In this document: positions 7,115 through 7,504 of the stretch, piece by piece
Numbering within the stretch: the stretch's first letter is position 1
Layout of the letters: the number at the start of each line of letters is the position of its first letter
Source of the DNA: Chitinophaga pinensis
Lineage (GTDB): Bacteria > Bacteroidota > Bacteroidia > NS11-12g > UBA9320
NCBI GenBank assembly: GCA_945890595.1
Contig: CAMDCQ010000115.1
Location: 1 to 7,504 of the forward strand
DNA: 7,504 bases
Direction: 5' to 3'
Position numbers and translations under genes: made by a program
Notes under the pieces: model-generated
What the model was told of the DNA's origin: nothing
Seen by the model: the letters and a program-made list of their open reading frames with translations, nothing else
The model's database searches: none

Positions 7115-7504
7115 TTAATAATTTAGAATTTTACTGATACCAAAATTGACATATGTATTAGATAAATACTTTTCTCCCTCGTATTCAAAGCGGCTTGGGA
7201 TGCCCAACTCTAGGTAATACGCACGGTTTAGATTGTTTGCGTCATCAAACTTAAGTTCGGCTCTCACTGCTGGGCCAAACGATAACCGTTGAAATTTGGT
7301 GTCTTGGTCGTCAGAAATACCAAATAATGGAGTTTTAAATACACGCATACCCAAACCAACGGTAAAACCACTTTTATCAATGTTGTTGTACGTGGAGTGA
7401 TAACCATAATTAAAATCTAAAAAAAGACCTGATGTTAGGGTCAAAAATCCTGTGTTAACCTCGTCATTCGGATAACTAACACCTAAGCCCAAACTGAGAT
7501 CAAC
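7115..7504 (-). CDS. C-terminal part of a predicted outer-membrane beta-barrel protein (5' end outside window)
   Basis: The frame stays open to the right edge, so about 129 C-terminal residues are visible. The apparent start at base 7492 is a TTG inside a VDLSLGLGVSY beta strand and is not a real start. The visible part is a run of amphipathic strands with Gly and aromatic residues separated by polar turns: LTSGLFLDFNYGYHS, SGFTVGLGMRVF, LSFGPAVRAELKF, AYYLELGIPSRFEYEG and the final TYVNFGISKILNY, which ends in an aromatic residue as outer-membrane barrels usually do. The family cannot be named from this part. Its TAA lies 3 nt before the ATG of the M48 protease gene, indicating a shared transcript. 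The motif LGIPSRFEYEG resembles LHIPVKFDYYG in the other barrel-like protein of the cluster, so the two may be distantly related. The region upstream, with any signal peptide, cannot be seen. Confidence 0.72.
   Translation of the reverse strand, partial: VDLSLGLGVSYPNDEVNTGFLTLTSGLFLDFNYGYHSTYNNIDKSGFTVGLGMRVFKTPLFGISDDQDTKFQRLSFGPAVRAELKFDDANNLNRAYYLELGIPSRFEYEGEKYLSNTYVNFGISKILNY

Overview
This AT-rich window looks like chromosomal DNA from a member of the Bacteroidota, most likely a flavobacterium-type organism. Three things support this. The 804-aa secreted protein ends in a type A sorting domain for the type IX secretion system, which is essentially confined to this phylum. The exported proteins have short signal peptides, one ending in a typical ...SFA/Q junction. 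The start codons are preceded by A-rich stretches rather than strong Shine-Dalgarno sequences.

Layout. Bases 3-677 (+) hold the C-terminal part of an integral membrane protein, possibly a phospholipid acyltransferase, whose start lies left of the window. It converges tail to tail, 4 nt apart, with a run of five genes that all read on the minus strand. In transcription order (right to left) these are: the C-terminal part of a probable outer-membrane beta-barrel protein (7115-7504, cut by the window end); an exported M48-family zinc metalloprotease with a long uncharacterised C-terminal half (5027-7111); a second small exported, probably beta-barrel protein (4264-5025); a double-domain VOC (glyoxalase/dioxygenase-fold) protein that appears to start at TTG (3112-4167); and a large Asp-box/sortilin-like beta-propeller with a type IX sorting tail (682-3096).

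The barrel, protease and second barrel genes are separated by only 3 nt and 1 nt, so they are almost certainly one transcript with coupled translation. A 96-nt gap with a perfect 6-bp inverted repeat separates them from the VOC gene. The VOC gene is followed closely by the propeller gene (15 nt, or 0 nt if an in-frame TTG is used).

The barrel-protease-barrel cassette is the most interesting part. By analogy with BepA-type M48 proteases it could be an envelope protein quality-control or processing unit, but no gene here allows that to be stated as fact. I see no RNA genes, insertion sequences, CRISPR arrays or long DNA repeats. No gene-free stretch is longer than about 100 bases.
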